Origin: CAYNVQ01 sp964400735
Lineage (GTDB): Bacteria; Acidobacteriota; Aminicenantia; Aminicenantales; Aminicenantaceae
NCBI GenBank assembly: GCA_964400735.1
Contig: CAYNVQ010000004.1
Span: 1 to 64,000, forward strand
DNA length: 64,000 nt
Reading direction: 5' to 3'
In this document: piece after piece, positions 18,366-26,725 of the stretch
How positions within the stretch are numbered: position 1 is the first letter of the stretch
Layout of the letters: each line of letters starts with the position of its first letter
Notes under the pieces: generated by a model
Database searches by the model: none
Told to the model about the DNA's origin: nothing
What the model saw: only the letters and a program-made list of their open reading frames with translations
Translations under genes and position numbers: made by a program

Positions 18366-19370
18366 ATGAAAGCCATGATGCTCAAGAATTTCGGCTCGAT
18401 CGAGGATGAGCCGCTGGAATGGGTAGACATTCCCCAACCTGAACCTGGGCCAAAGGATATCTTGATCCGGGTGAGTGTGTGCGGCGTCTGCCATACGGAT
18501 TTGCACACGGTCGAAGGAGAACTTCCCGAGGTCAAGCTTCCCATCATCCCGGGCCATCAGGTGGTCGGAAAGGTGGAGAAGCGGGGCAAGAGGGCGGACC
18601 GATATATGGAAGGGGATAGGGTTGGGGTGGCCTGGCTTTATTCGTCCGATACGACATGTGCGTATTGCATAAGAGGAAACGAAAACCTTTGTCCAAACGC
18701 AAGGTTTACAGGCTACCATGAGAACGGAGGGTACGCTGAGTACATCGTCATCCCGGAAAAGTTCGCCTACGCTATTCCCGAAACATTCGAGGATGTAGAG
18801 GCGGCGCCGCTTATGTGTGCGGGAATCATTGGTTATAGAGCCCTTCGTTTGAGCGAGATTAAACCCGATCAACGTCTCGGACTCATCGGATTCGGAGCCT
18901 CAGCCCACGTGGCCATTCAAGTGGCCGTGCACTGGGGCTGTGAAGTGTATGTGTTTTCAAGGTCGGAAGAACACCGGGTCCTGGCCAGGAAGCTGGGTGC
19001 GGTTTGGACCGGTACGTCCAAACATGACCCTCCCAAAAAAATGGACAGCATTGTCAATTTCACTCCCGCAGGCCCGACAGTGTTGGACGGTATGGAGTGG
19101 CTTGATAAAGGCGGGACTCAGGCCTTGGCAGGGATTTATATGTCTCCTGTGCCAGAGATGGACTATGTGAAATATCTTTATCACGAGAGGACGCTGCGCA
19201 GTGTGGCCAACGCTACGAGGAGGGATGGAGAGGAACTGCTCAAAATTGCCGCCGAGATCCCGATCCGCACCACCACTCAGGTTTTCCCTCTCGAAGAAGC
19301 CAACAAAGTGCTAAAACTCCTCAAGGACAGCCAGATCGACGGCGCCGCCGTCCTCAAGATAAATGCGTAA
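18366..19370 (+). CDS. Zinc-dependent alcohol dehydrogenase
   Basis: A 334-residue medium-chain dehydrogenase. The catalytic zinc site is complete (GVCHTDLHTVEGELP near residue 40, PGHQVVGKVE near 62) and the nucleotide-binding domain is recognisable (LGLIGFGASAHVAIQ near 176, a GxGxxA variant). The structural-zinc loop reads SSDTTCAYCIRGNENLC: three Cys are present, but where the first Cys is expected there is Asp. It would oxidise or reduce small alcohols and aldehydes using NAD(P). It is the last chromosomal gene before the tRNA-Arg integration site. Confidence 0.88.
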   Translation: MKAMMLKNFGSIEDEPLEWVDIPQPEPGPKDILIRVSVCGVCHTDLHTVEGELPEVKLPIIPGHQVVGKVEKRGKRADRYMEGDRVGVAWLYSSDTTCAYCIRGNENLCPNARFTGYHENGGYAEYIVIPEKFAYAIPETFEDVEAAPLMCAGIIGYRALRLSEIKPDQRLGLIGFGASAHVAIQVAVHWGCEVYVFSRSEEHRVLARKLGAVWTGTSKHDPPKKMDSIVNFTPAGPTVLDGMEWLDKGGTQALAGIYMSPVPEMDYVKYLYHERTLRSVANATRRDGEELLKIAAEIPIRTTTQVFPLEEANKVLKLLKDSQIDGAAVLKINA

Positions 19371-19553
19371 TTATGAAGAGGAATTTCCTTTGTGTCTTTG
19401 TGCATGCCTTCTCGTCATTTTGAGAAGCCTCCCGACGAAGAAATTCCACACAACGTCAATATAAGAATACTCCCTGTCATTGTGAACGAAGCAAAACAAT
19501 CTTATATTGAAAACAAGCCAACATTAAGTTATATTGAATTAGCTTCAATAGGT

Positions 19554-19630
<77 letters not shown>

Positions 19631-19648
19631 TGTTTTTCGACTTTCCGC

Positions 19649-19665
19649 GTGACGTATAGGTGACA
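19649..19665 (+). repeat. 17-bp direct repeat near island end, copy 1
   Basis: gtgacgtataggtgaca lies 19 nt after the tRNA CCA and recurs exactly at 45148-45164, 75 nt before the second tRNA half. Placement just inside both island ends suits an integrase arm-binding site or the trace of an older insertion. Confidence 0.55.
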
Positions 19666-19688
19666 AGACTTCTCCCGAGACATCCATT

Positions 19689-20774
19689 TCAGGATTCCCT
19701 TTGAGCCAGCAATTCAACTGCATTCCTTTTCGATTGCCTACTTGAATGGGTATATCGCTCTGTCATTTTAACTGTGCTATGACCGAGCAAGTCTTTCACT
19801 GTGATTAGGTCAGCCCCTCTTTCAATTAATCGACTAGCGAATGTGTGTCTCAAGTCGTGAAACCGCAATCCTTCGATGCCAGCCCGTCTGCACGCTGCCT
19901 TGAATCCTTTCTTGGTGTCAAGGTATGGCTTTCCGGTGTCTGGATTAAAGAAAACGTGTTGGCTCTGACCATCTCTGCTCCTCAGCATTTGAAGTTCACA
20001 AAGAAGGGGAGTATTGATATCTACATATCTGATTCTTCCATTTTTCGCATTGTCAACTTTGATAACCCGTGCATGGAAATTAATCTGACCCCACTTGAGG
20101 TTTAGGATTTCCCTCAGCCTCATCCCGGTATTTAGGGCCACGGTGATGACTGATTTAACGAGTTCTGAACTTGTCTGCATTAGCCTTTTCTCTTCATCTC
20201 CAGAAAGTATCCTCTCCTTTAGATTGTCACGTTCGGGAAAAAGCCTGATTCTGATTTCCTTGCTTTCAGGCAGATATCCCCAGTCTTTTGCAAGGTTGAG
20301 CATTTTACGAAGTATAGCTAAGTACCTGTTCACAGTAGATTTTTGTAGCCCATTTGAAAGTTTGTCCTTTTTGAATTTCTCGATAGTTTCAGATGTTAGC
20401 TCGGATAGGAAAATGCCTCCAAAGTGATGATTCATGTTCTTAATACAACTTCGGTCAGTTTTCCAGCTACTCTTGTTTGTCTTGGCATACAGTTCTAGAT
20501 ACTTTTCACTAAAGTTTTTGATAGTGATTTTTTCTCTTCTTCGAGAAGTTGAATACTCATGGTTAAATGCTTTCTGGATTTCTTCTTGAAGAACAAATAC
20601 AGCCTCTTCTTCAGTTTGAGCCAGTCGTGCTACTTTCCTTATTCTTTTTTTGTCTGGAGTCTGAAAATTGATGCACCAACGTTTTCCTTTTTTTGTTTCT
20701 CTTTGGTAGATGGTCCCAGGAATTACCTCACCGTTAAGAACAAAAGTTAGGCGCTTAGTTTTGGCTTTTGCCAT
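19689..20774 (-). CDS. int: Tyrosine recombinase/integrase of the tRNA-Arg island
   Basis: A 361-residue phage-type integrase. An N-terminal arm-binding part (about 1-90) and a SAM-like core-binding domain (about 90-180) precede the catalytic domain. The catalytic residues are Arg in NTGMRLREILNLKW (near 215), HDLRH (near 303), GHSTVKMTERY with the second His and the nucleophilic Tyr (near 325-336). It lies 58 nt inside the tRNA-Arg gene and points towards it, the usual position of the enzyme that recombined the island into that site. Confidence 0.93.
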   Translation of the reverse strand: MAKAKTKRLTFVLNGEVIPGTIYQRETKKGKRWCINFQTPDKKRIRKVARLAQTEEEAVFVLQEEIQKAFNHEYSTSRRREKITIKNFSEKYLELYAKTNKSSWKTDRSCIKNMNHHFGGIFLSELTSETIEKFKKDKLSNGLQKSTVNRYLAILRKMLNLAKDWGYLPESKEIRIRLFPERDNLKERILSGDEEKRLMQTSSELVKSVITVALNTGMRLREILNLKWGQINFHARVIKVDNAKNGRIRYVDINTPLLCELQMLRSRDGQSQHVFFNPDTGKPYLDTKKGFKAACRRAGIEGLRFHDLRHTFASRLIERGADLITVKDLLGHSTVKMTERYTHSSRQSKRNAVELLAQRES

Positions 20775-20907
20775 GCGCCTTGACCTCCTTCTGCTTTATC
20801 AAAAAATAAAAGAGAGAGGCTTGTCAATGCATTTTTTTAAGAAAGTTCCGTAAAAGAAATAGATTTAGATAGGCATAATTTGTCAAACTAAGTGTTGTTT
20901 AACTAAA

Positions 20908-21285
20908 CTATTGTTTTTTCCCATGAATGAATTTCCTCACCTTTTCAACTTCCTCCTTTGTCCAAGGCCCGTATGTCTGTGAAATCATCATTAGGTTAAA
21001 GACCTCATCAACTGTATATTCTTCTTCCTTGATAGCTTGTGTTAGTGCGTAAAATTCATTTATTGGCCCAAGGTATTTAATTGTCTTATCAATAACTTTT
21101 CCTTCAGTTTCTACCCATGCGTGGTCAACCCTTTTTGAATCTGGTTTACTAAGAACAGTTCCATGGACTAATCTGTGTTTATCTTCGATTTCCTTATTCT
21201 TTAATGAAGTAACTAACCTACATGATAATACATAAGCGTTACCTTCTGACTTTATTATTTTTTTATCTTTCCTCATTATCCGCAT
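20908..21285 (-). CDS. Phage-type hypothetical protein with HAW motif
   Basis: A 125-residue protein that I only partly recognise. The pattern GNAY...LVHGTV...DHAWVETEGKVIDKT resembles small phage proteins with a GN(C)Y / HAWVE / D arrangement, which look like papain- or transglutaminase-fold enzymes. Here the position where Cys is expected reads GNAY, so a catalytic Cys is not evident in that position (a Cys occurs four residues later). It lies between the integrase and the replication gene on the same strand. Function unknown. Confidence 0.5.
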   Translation of the reverse strand: MRIMRKDKKIIKSEGNAYVLSCRLVTSLKNKEIEDKHRLVHGTVLSKPDSKRVDHAWVETEGKVIDKTIKYLGPINEFYALTQAIKEEEYTVDEVFNLMMISQTYGPWTKEEVEKVRKFIHGKKQ

Positions 21286-21600
21286 CTCCTCTATGGGAAA
21301 TCTATTGTCACCTTATCTTATATGATTCATCATTTTTTCCAAGACTTTTATTTGCTGTGTATTTATATGTCATATGGGCGGCGAGGTGCCTTTTATCTCA
21401 CACTGGGGCCATGGGGAGCTTGGCATATAGGTTTTTAGCTGAGGAAGATACTTAATGAAGTTTTTTTCAGTGAAGACAGGGCGAAGCCTTCTTCCCTCAG
21501 CCTTCTATAAAAAAGTATAAAAAAATATAAGAAAAGATAAGCGACATTACAGCTCTTATTATTTCTTTATAATCAGCAAGTTACATAATTGCAGATTTTT
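21286..21600. other. AT-rich non-coding stretch next to the iterons
   Basis: No gene is supported. The part 21,500-21,600 is a run of A/T-rich sequence (for example ctataaaaaagtataaaa) that directly abuts the iteron array. An AT-rich segment beside iterons is the usual place for DNA unwinding in an iteron-type replication origin. Confidence 0.4.
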
Positions 21601-21682
21601 CTAATAGGGGGAAATTGACCCTCTAATGGGGGGAAATGGGTATATTAATAAGGGGAAAAGAAGTTACTAATAGGGGGAAATT
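21601..21682 (+). repeat. Four iterons with exact 22-bp spacing (putative origin)
   Basis: The unit ctaatagggggaaatt begins at 21601, 21623, 21645 and 21667. Units 1 and 4 are identical; units 2 and 3 differ at a few positions (ctaatggggggaaatg, ttaataaggggaaaag). The 22-bp period is two helical turns, so a protein would bind one face. The array sits between an AT-rich stretch and the 3' end of the Rep-like gene, as in iteron replicons. Confidence 0.7.
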
Positions 21683-21688
21683 GTAATA

Positions 21689-23131
21689 TTAGTGGGTTCT
21701 TCGTTGCCTAATATGAGGAAATTTCTCCAGGTTCCTCCGCATCACCAGCTTTTTCTTTGAGTCCTTGCGTGCTGTCTGCCATTCAAAGTCCAGGAGATAG
21801 CCCAAATCTTTACAGATTCTGCATGCCCTGTTCAGGACAGTCAAAGCATACTGTTCGTTTTTGGTATAAACTTCCCATAATCCAAGTCGTTTCAGAACCT
21901 CCCAAAGTTCGTGTTCCGATTTTGAAGAGATTGTTTCCTCATTTTCTTCGAATCTCCCCCCAGCGTATAAAAGGTAGTAGAAAATTCGAAAATAGGTTGC
22001 GTCTTTTCTCCAATATCGTTTCTGCTCACGCCTACATTGTCTCTTTATGGAATCCTCAATTTTTCTGAAAAGGAGAGAGTCAATCCTTCTCGGCTTTCTA
22101 ACGATTCCTTCAGGCCAAAAAGTTGGATTTAGCATAACTACAGAGTTTCTAAGATTTCCTCGTAATTTCCAGCCCCCATTCGGATGCCGTTCTAGAATTG
22201 CTGGTTGAATATGGTCCGAATCTACCATCCGACTGAACTTGAAAAGTCGAAAGAGAGGTTCAGGACTCACTATGCAATTAAAAATAGCCCTGCCATCTTG
22301 TGTTGTTTCGCCTGTTGGTCGTTTATGGAAAACTGGATGCTGGTAAGTCATTAAGTCTGTAAATGCCTGTTTAACTTGTTCTTCTCTTGAAAAAACTCCG
22401 GGTTTCCTTTCAATCATTCCTATAGAATCAAACAAATCACGTTGCCTTTTTAGAGGAATGAAAAATATTTTCTTGCCGATACTACCAGGGAAATAGCCGT
22501 GACCTATATCGATAAAATGATTATTGAAGCCGGTCGAAGAAAGAATATTGAAAAAGCCAAACAAAACCATTTCCATCTCGTAATTAAAAGGAAAAGTATC
22601 AGGTATCTCTGTAATAACATTCATATTTTCAACTCTCATAACTTCATCTCTATTTGGATGCAGAAAGTTGTTTTTATTAAAAAATCTTGTCTCAAGGTGT
22701 TTTTTCGGAACTAAGGCACATCCCTCACCCTCCGTTTGAGATTCGTCTGTGAGTGGCCCATTATCAATCGCTCCAGCTGTAGGGCTATGGTTGCAGAAAA
22801 TGTTATCTGTTTGCCCATTTGGGTATGCTAAATTGGGATTTTCGACGCATGTACCGATGGAAATCCTTTCGAGTTGTTCAACTGCATCCAACCACCTCAG
22901 TTGAATTTCTTCTATTGACAAATTTTCATAGAGGACAAATCCAAAAATTGTTTCCCTTTTAAGCTTTTGCTCCCCGCTAACACAATAAACGAAGGATTTG
23001 ACGCATTGTTTAAGTCCCTCCAAATCTCCCTCTGATAAAAGAATTCTCGATTGTTCGGAGAACTCTTCTAGGCTAATTTCTAAAGGTTCCAATAAAAAAC
23101 GACCCACATCCTGGTTTGTTGATTCCTTCAT
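21689..23131 (-). CDS. Putative replication initiator (Rep-like) protein
   Basis: A 480-residue protein with no motif I can name with certainty. The middle (about residues 180-340, with FNYEMEMVLFGFFNI and KKIFFIPLKRQRDLFDSIG) has the feel of winged-helix initiator or primase-type phage replication proteins, and the C-terminus is strongly basic. The main argument is position: its 3' end touches four 22-bp iterons. It follows the XRE regulator on the same strand. An alternative is a phage DNA-binding protein of another kind. Confidence 0.45.
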   Translation of the reverse strand: MKESTNQDVGRFLLEPLEISLEEFSEQSRILLSEGDLEGLKQCVKSFVYCVSGEQKLKRETIFGFVLYENLSIEEIQLRWLDAVEQLERISIGTCVENPNLAYPNGQTDNIFCNHSPTAGAIDNGPLTDESQTEGEGCALVPKKHLETRFFNKNNFLHPNRDEVMRVENMNVITEIPDTFPFNYEMEMVLFGFFNILSSTGFNNHFIDIGHGYFPGSIGKKIFFIPLKRQRDLFDSIGMIERKPGVFSREEQVKQAFTDLMTYQHPVFHKRPTGETTQDGRAIFNCIVSPEPLFRLFKFSRMVDSDHIQPAILERHPNGGWKLRGNLRNSVVMLNPTFWPEGIVRKPRRIDSLLFRKIEDSIKRQCRREQKRYWRKDATYFRIFYYLLYAGGRFEENEETISSKSEHELWEVLKRLGLWEVYTKNEQYALTVLNRACRICKDLGYLLDFEWQTARKDSKKKLVMRRNLEKFPHIRQRRTH

Positions 23132-23235
23132 TCTTCCTCCTTTTCATACAAATATTCTGCTTATTTCTCACTTTGGAGGATTACCAGCTTGCGAATGCAA
23201 GCCCTAGAGCCAACCCGGTGATGCGGGTCCTAATT

Positions 23236-23418
23236 TTAGGAGGCTTTTCGACTCAATTTTTCAACGAGAAGTCGTCTGAAAATTGGCAATGGCTCATGCT
23301 TACCTCTTTCCCATCGTGCGATAGTTACACGGTCAACACCAATTATTCCAGCTAATTGGGCTTGTGTCAGGTTGTGTTTCAACCTCATCTGTTTGAGCCT
23401 AGCGGATTCTATTGTCAT
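23236..23418 (-). CDS. XRE-family transcriptional regulator
   Basis: A 60-residue helix-turn-helix protein, essentially one Cro/CI-type domain: RLKHNLTQAQLAGIIGVDRV followed by TIARWERGKHEP. The frame is open to 23445, but an aaggaggcata ribosome site precedes the ATG at 23418. It is probably the copy-number or lysogeny-type regulator of the island. A 19-bp sequence 29 nt upstream (23447-23465) recurs upstream of the terminase genes and may be its operator. Confidence 0.8.
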   Translation of the reverse strand: MTIESARLKQMRLKHNLTQAQLAGIIGVDRVTIARWERGKHEPLPIFRRLLVEKLSRKAS

Positions 23419-23446
23419 TATGCCTCCTTGTAACGGATGCCACACG

Positions 23447-23465
23447 AAATCTCACATGTCAACCC
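23447..23465 (-). promoter_or_regulatory. Shared operator/promoter-like sequence, copy 1
   Basis: On the plus strand aaatctcacatgtcaaccc; on the transcribed strand this contains TTGACA. The same 19 bases with one change occur at 26658-26676 upstream of the terminase genes. One copy sits directly before the XRE gene, so autoregulation by XRE is the simplest reading. Confidence 0.4.
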
Positions 23466-23564
23466 CTGAAGAAAGCTTTCATCATACATTGGAGGAAGCG
23501 GGAGCGATTAATCCCAATATTAACCGCTCCCTGATATAGAAAATAGACAAACTAAAAAGGCCTT

Positions 23565-23795
23565 TTATGTAATTGCTGCCATTCTTTTGGCTTTCGTTGC
23601 CACAGCCTTCACGATGTCAGTTTTTTTATTTTTTGCGCTGTGGTGCTTAGGAGTGGATGCTATACCCGCGAGCGCCTTTGCCTTATTTTTTGTCTTCCAC
23701 TCGACATAATTTTGCTTCTTAAGCTCCTCGATTATATCAGGCCTAGCTTTTCGTAGCCTTTCTAAAAAGATAGATTCCTCGAGACTTAAACTCAT
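23565..23795 (-). CDS. Small basic hypothetical protein
   Basis: A 76-residue Lys-rich protein. The N-terminus is helical (SLSLEESIFLERLRKARPDI), the C-terminus basic and Ala-rich. An aaggaggattat ribosome site before the ATG at 23795 supports that start over the longer frame to 23843. It lies in the minus-strand run between the terminase block and the XRE gene. It may bind DNA. No family recognised. Confidence 0.55.
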   Translation of the reverse strand: MSLSLEESIFLERLRKARPDIIEELKKQNYVEWKTKNKAKALAGIASTPKHHSAKNKKTDIVKAVATKAKRMAAIT

Positions 23796-23854
23796 ATAAT
23801 CCTCCTTGTTATTCTGGATACAGATGCCTATCAGGACATCCAATTAGATATAAT

Positions 23855-24418
23855 TTATGTCCTTTCATCGTCCCTCATGGTCTGCACAAACATTGCATGT
23901 TGGTGATGTCTAAAAAGTGTATTCAGGTCGTGACACCGAAACCTATTTTCAAAATATTCATCGCGTCTTTTCCAAACTTTTAGCGCTTCTTTTTTCACCC
24001 ATATTAAAGCTTTTAGTTTTGCTCTCTCTGTTTTCTTCAGGGGTTCACTTGAGTACCACCGAGTCACTTTTACCTGAGGCGTAATGATGTGATGTTCAAA
24101 ATACCTTGTGCCTTCTCCGATAAAACACTTAAATCCTAAATCGTCATAATTCATATCCCGGTCAATGCCCATTGAAGTGATAGCAATCTTCCCTTTCTTT
24201 ACAAGACAATCCAACACATCCAGCATTTCGAGTTTCTGATGTTCACCTTTTTTTGTCCATTTCAGCATTTGGCTCAGTAAAAAAATTCTCAGAAGAAAAC
24301 CTTTAGTTCTGCTCCGCGATTTAGCGATATCTAACCTGTCAAACGGCACGAAGTCATATCTCGCATGGAGCTGTTTTGTAATTTCCTTTGATGATTCATC
24401 CATTTCATTATTTTTCAT
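23855..24418 (-). CDS. Hypothetical protein of the terminase operon
   Basis: A 187-residue charged protein that I do not recognise. It is predicted mostly helical, with several His and Lys/Arg-rich segments (RFRCHDLNTLFRHHQHAMF near residue 155). It ends 11 nt before... and starts 11 nt after its neighbours, in a tight minus-strand run after the terminase large-subunit gene, so it is probably co-transcribed with it. No signal peptide or transmembrane segment is seen. Confidence 0.5.
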   Translation of the reverse strand: MKNNEMDESSKEITKQLHARYDFVPFDRLDIAKSRSRTKGFLLRIFLLSQMLKWTKKGEHQKLEMLDVLDCLVKKGKIAITSMGIDRDMNYDDLGFKCFIGEGTRYFEHHIITPQVKVTRWYSSEPLKKTERAKLKALIWVKKEALKVWKRRDEYFENRFRCHDLNTLFRHHQHAMFVQTMRDDERT

Positions 24419-24429
24419 ATGTTCCTCCT

Positions 24430-26049
24430 TTAATCCCAGATATCCTCAATTGTCTCATCCTCAACTGCGGCGGCAATATCAGATGAACTCCAACTGGAAA
24501 TGTCCCATTCCTGCTCATCAAATCCATCCGTATCATCCTCCACTGATGGCTTGTCGAGAAGCCAGAGTTTTGCGTCTAGCTCCAACTTTTCCGAATCAGT
24601 GAGCTCACGTTCATTCAGGTTAATGCTCGCTGGGGGAAGCCGTCCAACTTCCTGTGCACATAACACAGCAGCACCTGCGACAGCGTTGATTAGGTCATCA
24701 TGACCATAAAAGCAATCTATTGAAGACCTACCTCCTTGATGAACTTTTCGGTCTAGCGATTTTATTTGAGCTATAAGCTTCTCATTTTCGAGGAGTCGTA
24801 TTTTATTTGAGTTTAGAATAGGCAACAATTCGCTATATAGTGTGCTCTTATTTTGCTTGATGTTTTCTACCTCAACTCCATGTGACCTAAAAGAATCTAC
24901 AATTAATCCTGAGGCCCAGGAATCTGCTTTCGCCAGAAAGATGTTATAGTTTTTGAGAATCTTACTGTATTTTTCAACCACTTCTAATGGCCGAAATGGC
25001 GGAACTGTCTCTCGAATTAAATCCAATATCAAATCTCCTGATTCTCGGTCTCGATGGGTTATTGCTAGGCTGAAACTGTCCCCGTTTGCTTTTCCTCCAG
25101 CTGCATCCAAAAAACCATGGTATACATTCCCTTCCATATAAGGCAGTTCATACTGTCCATTTACAACACATGCATCTACTATTTCTGGGTCGACATAAGA
25201 AGAAATATCGCTACGGAATTCTCCGCCATACTCAGCCATCGCGGAATGTGGGTCATCTCTATAAGCTGCTTCCACTGTCTCCAATGAAAACGGTGGATTC
25301 ATATCCAATGTGCTCGATTTCCAGAATAGTGTATTTCCAGGGTTTCCGAACCATTTCTCGTACATCTCATACAACACACCTCTCTTGCTGAAAGGACTAG
25401 AAATTGCTACCAACAAGCTCCCAGGGATTGTTGATAGTCCAGGACGCAATGAAGTTAAGATTTCCTGGTCACGATTTGCAGAATCCAGCTCATAGCGCCA
25501 GAATGAAATTTCCGATAATATGGCGCACACAATGGTATATCCGCGTAGGCTTCTAAAACTTGCTGGCATAACCCGAATTACTACTTCGTTCTTCAGCTCT
25601 ATGGTGTCAGCAAGGATTCGCTTTATCATCTTTTTAAATGTGGGTTGTAAATTCAGTATCGCCTCGATACGGTCTTTTAGTATGGAAGCCTGTGCTTTGT
25701 TGACTGAAATTAAGAAAATATGCGGCTTCTCTCCAGGTAATAAGAAAGGGGACCAATCTCTAAAAAGGGCCATATGACAGGTGAGCACACTAATTATGGT
25801 GTCCTTGCCACTTCTTCTAGAGCTAGAGATATATACCTCGTTATGCGGTTCATTGGGCCAATGATTCAAACCTGTGCATTTTTTCATCAGTTCTAAGTCG
25901 CCTGGTTCTTCTTCAATTGCGAGTGCGGCTTTCAGTAGAGAACGCCAAGGCTTCCAAGTCCTTAGGTCCTTGAAATAGGGCCTAAAAACTCTAGTACTAT
26001 CCATGGCTTGCAGTATGTTCATTTCTCTTTTTGTTTTCTTCAATGACAA
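24430..26049 (-). CDS. Phage terminase large subunit-like protein
   Basis: A 539-residue packaging-type ATPase/nuclease. The N-terminal ATPase has a Walker A variant SSRRSGKDTIIS near residue 75, a Walker B-like segment IVCAILSEISFWR near 180 and a coupling segment LLVAISSPFSKRG near 230. The C-terminal RNase H-like nuclease begins with YHGFLDAAGGKANGDS near 330, where the first metal Asp lies; a later Asp is in CFYGHDDLINA. It overlaps the upstream gene by 53 nt. No portal, capsid or tail genes occur anywhere in the island, so packaging would need a helper phage. Confidence 0.8.
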   Translation of the reverse strand: MSLKKTKREMNILQAMDSTRVFRPYFKDLRTWKPWRSLLKAALAIEEEPGDLELMKKCTGLNHWPNEPHNEVYISSSRRSGKDTIISVLTCHMALFRDWSPFLLPGEKPHIFLISVNKAQASILKDRIEAILNLQPTFKKMIKRILADTIELKNEVVIRVMPASFRSLRGYTIVCAILSEISFWRYELDSANRDQEILTSLRPGLSTIPGSLLVAISSPFSKRGVLYEMYEKWFGNPGNTLFWKSSTLDMNPPFSLETVEAAYRDDPHSAMAEYGGEFRSDISSYVDPEIVDACVVNGQYELPYMEGNVYHGFLDAAGGKANGDSFSLAITHRDRESGDLILDLIRETVPPFRPLEVVEKYSKILKNYNIFLAKADSWASGLIVDSFRSHGVEVENIKQNKSTLYSELLPILNSNKIRLLENEKLIAQIKSLDRKVHQGGRSSIDCFYGHDDLINAVAGAAVLCAQEVGRLPPASINLNERELTDSEKLELDAKLWLLDKPSVEDDTDGFDEQEWDISSWSSSDIAAAVEDETIEDIWD

Positions 26050-26482
26050 CAGCCGCTAATTCAGCTGGGGTCATAGGCCGTTCTATATTTAGCTGGTCAA
26101 GACCCAGGCTTTGAAGCGATAAACGCTGTGAATTCATCAAAGCAACATAGAATCCAGCTGCAGGTTGAAGTGATATTTTTCCTTTTCTGTATTTGTCGCC
26201 CTCGATGAGTCCGACCTTCTTAAAAAACATGTCCAATAAGGCCAGCTTTTCCTCACAGCGGAGGATATTTCCCACCAGGATTTCTCTCTGGGGAGTTAGG
26301 TCCTCTAATCGCTCTTCAAGTTGGCCTTTAAGGTTGTCGATGTGTTGACGGAGAAGTCGCATTCCTCTGATGGTTGGCTTGGTAAGGGCATAAACGCCGT
26401 GCTTTTGCGCGTGCTTATTACCTTTAATAAATCTGCCCCTTGAGTCCCGACCTTTCATCAGGTTTCTCTCTGTCATAAACAA
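25997..26482 (-). CDS. Putative terminase small subunit-like protein
   Basis: A 161-residue protein directly upstream of and overlapping the terminase large-subunit gene, the usual place of the small, DNA-recognition subunit. The N-terminus GRDSRGRFIKGNKHAQKHG is a basic segment also common at the start of phage terminase small subunits and related DNA-binding proteins; the middle is a long helical region (about residues 40-90). The assignment rests on position and general character, not on a clear motif. Confidence 0.5.
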   Translation of the reverse strand: MFMTERNLMKGRDSRGRFIKGNKHAQKHGVYALTKPTIRGMRLLRQHIDNLKGQLEERLEDLTPQREILVGNILRCEEKLALLDMFFKKVGLIEGDKYRKGKISLQPAAGFYVALMNSQRLSLQSLGLDQLNIERPMTPAELAAVVIEENKKRNEHTASHG

Positions 26483-26657
26483 CCTCCGTTGACGCCCTGA
26501 GAGCTGCTTGAAGCGACGTTTTTAACGCTAATAAGGCCCTTTTATGCCTTGAAAAAATAGAGGAAATTTGCCCTGATTTGGGCGTTGACCGTTAACCGAT
26601 TATTTCTGTAGGCCGAGCAACCTTATGCTCAATAAATCAATTCAATTGTTCGCCATA

Positions 26658-26676
26658 AAATCTCACAAGTCAACCC
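26658..26676 (-). promoter_or_regulatory. Shared operator/promoter-like sequence, copy 2
   Basis: aaatctcacaagtcaaccc, one base different from 23447-23465. It lies 176 nt upstream of the terminase small-subunit-like gene and contains TTGACT on the transcribed strand. A small palindrome (taccgt/acggta) follows about 16 nt further out, at about 26,691-26,704. Confidence 0.4.
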
Positions 26677-26725
26677 TTTTGCCGAAAAAATATACCGTAA
26701 ACGGTAAAAATCACTTTGGCCGAAT

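Noticed and set aside
21601..21682. CRISPR array
   Set aside because: Units are 16 bp with about 6 bp between them and no cas genes; iterons explain them better.
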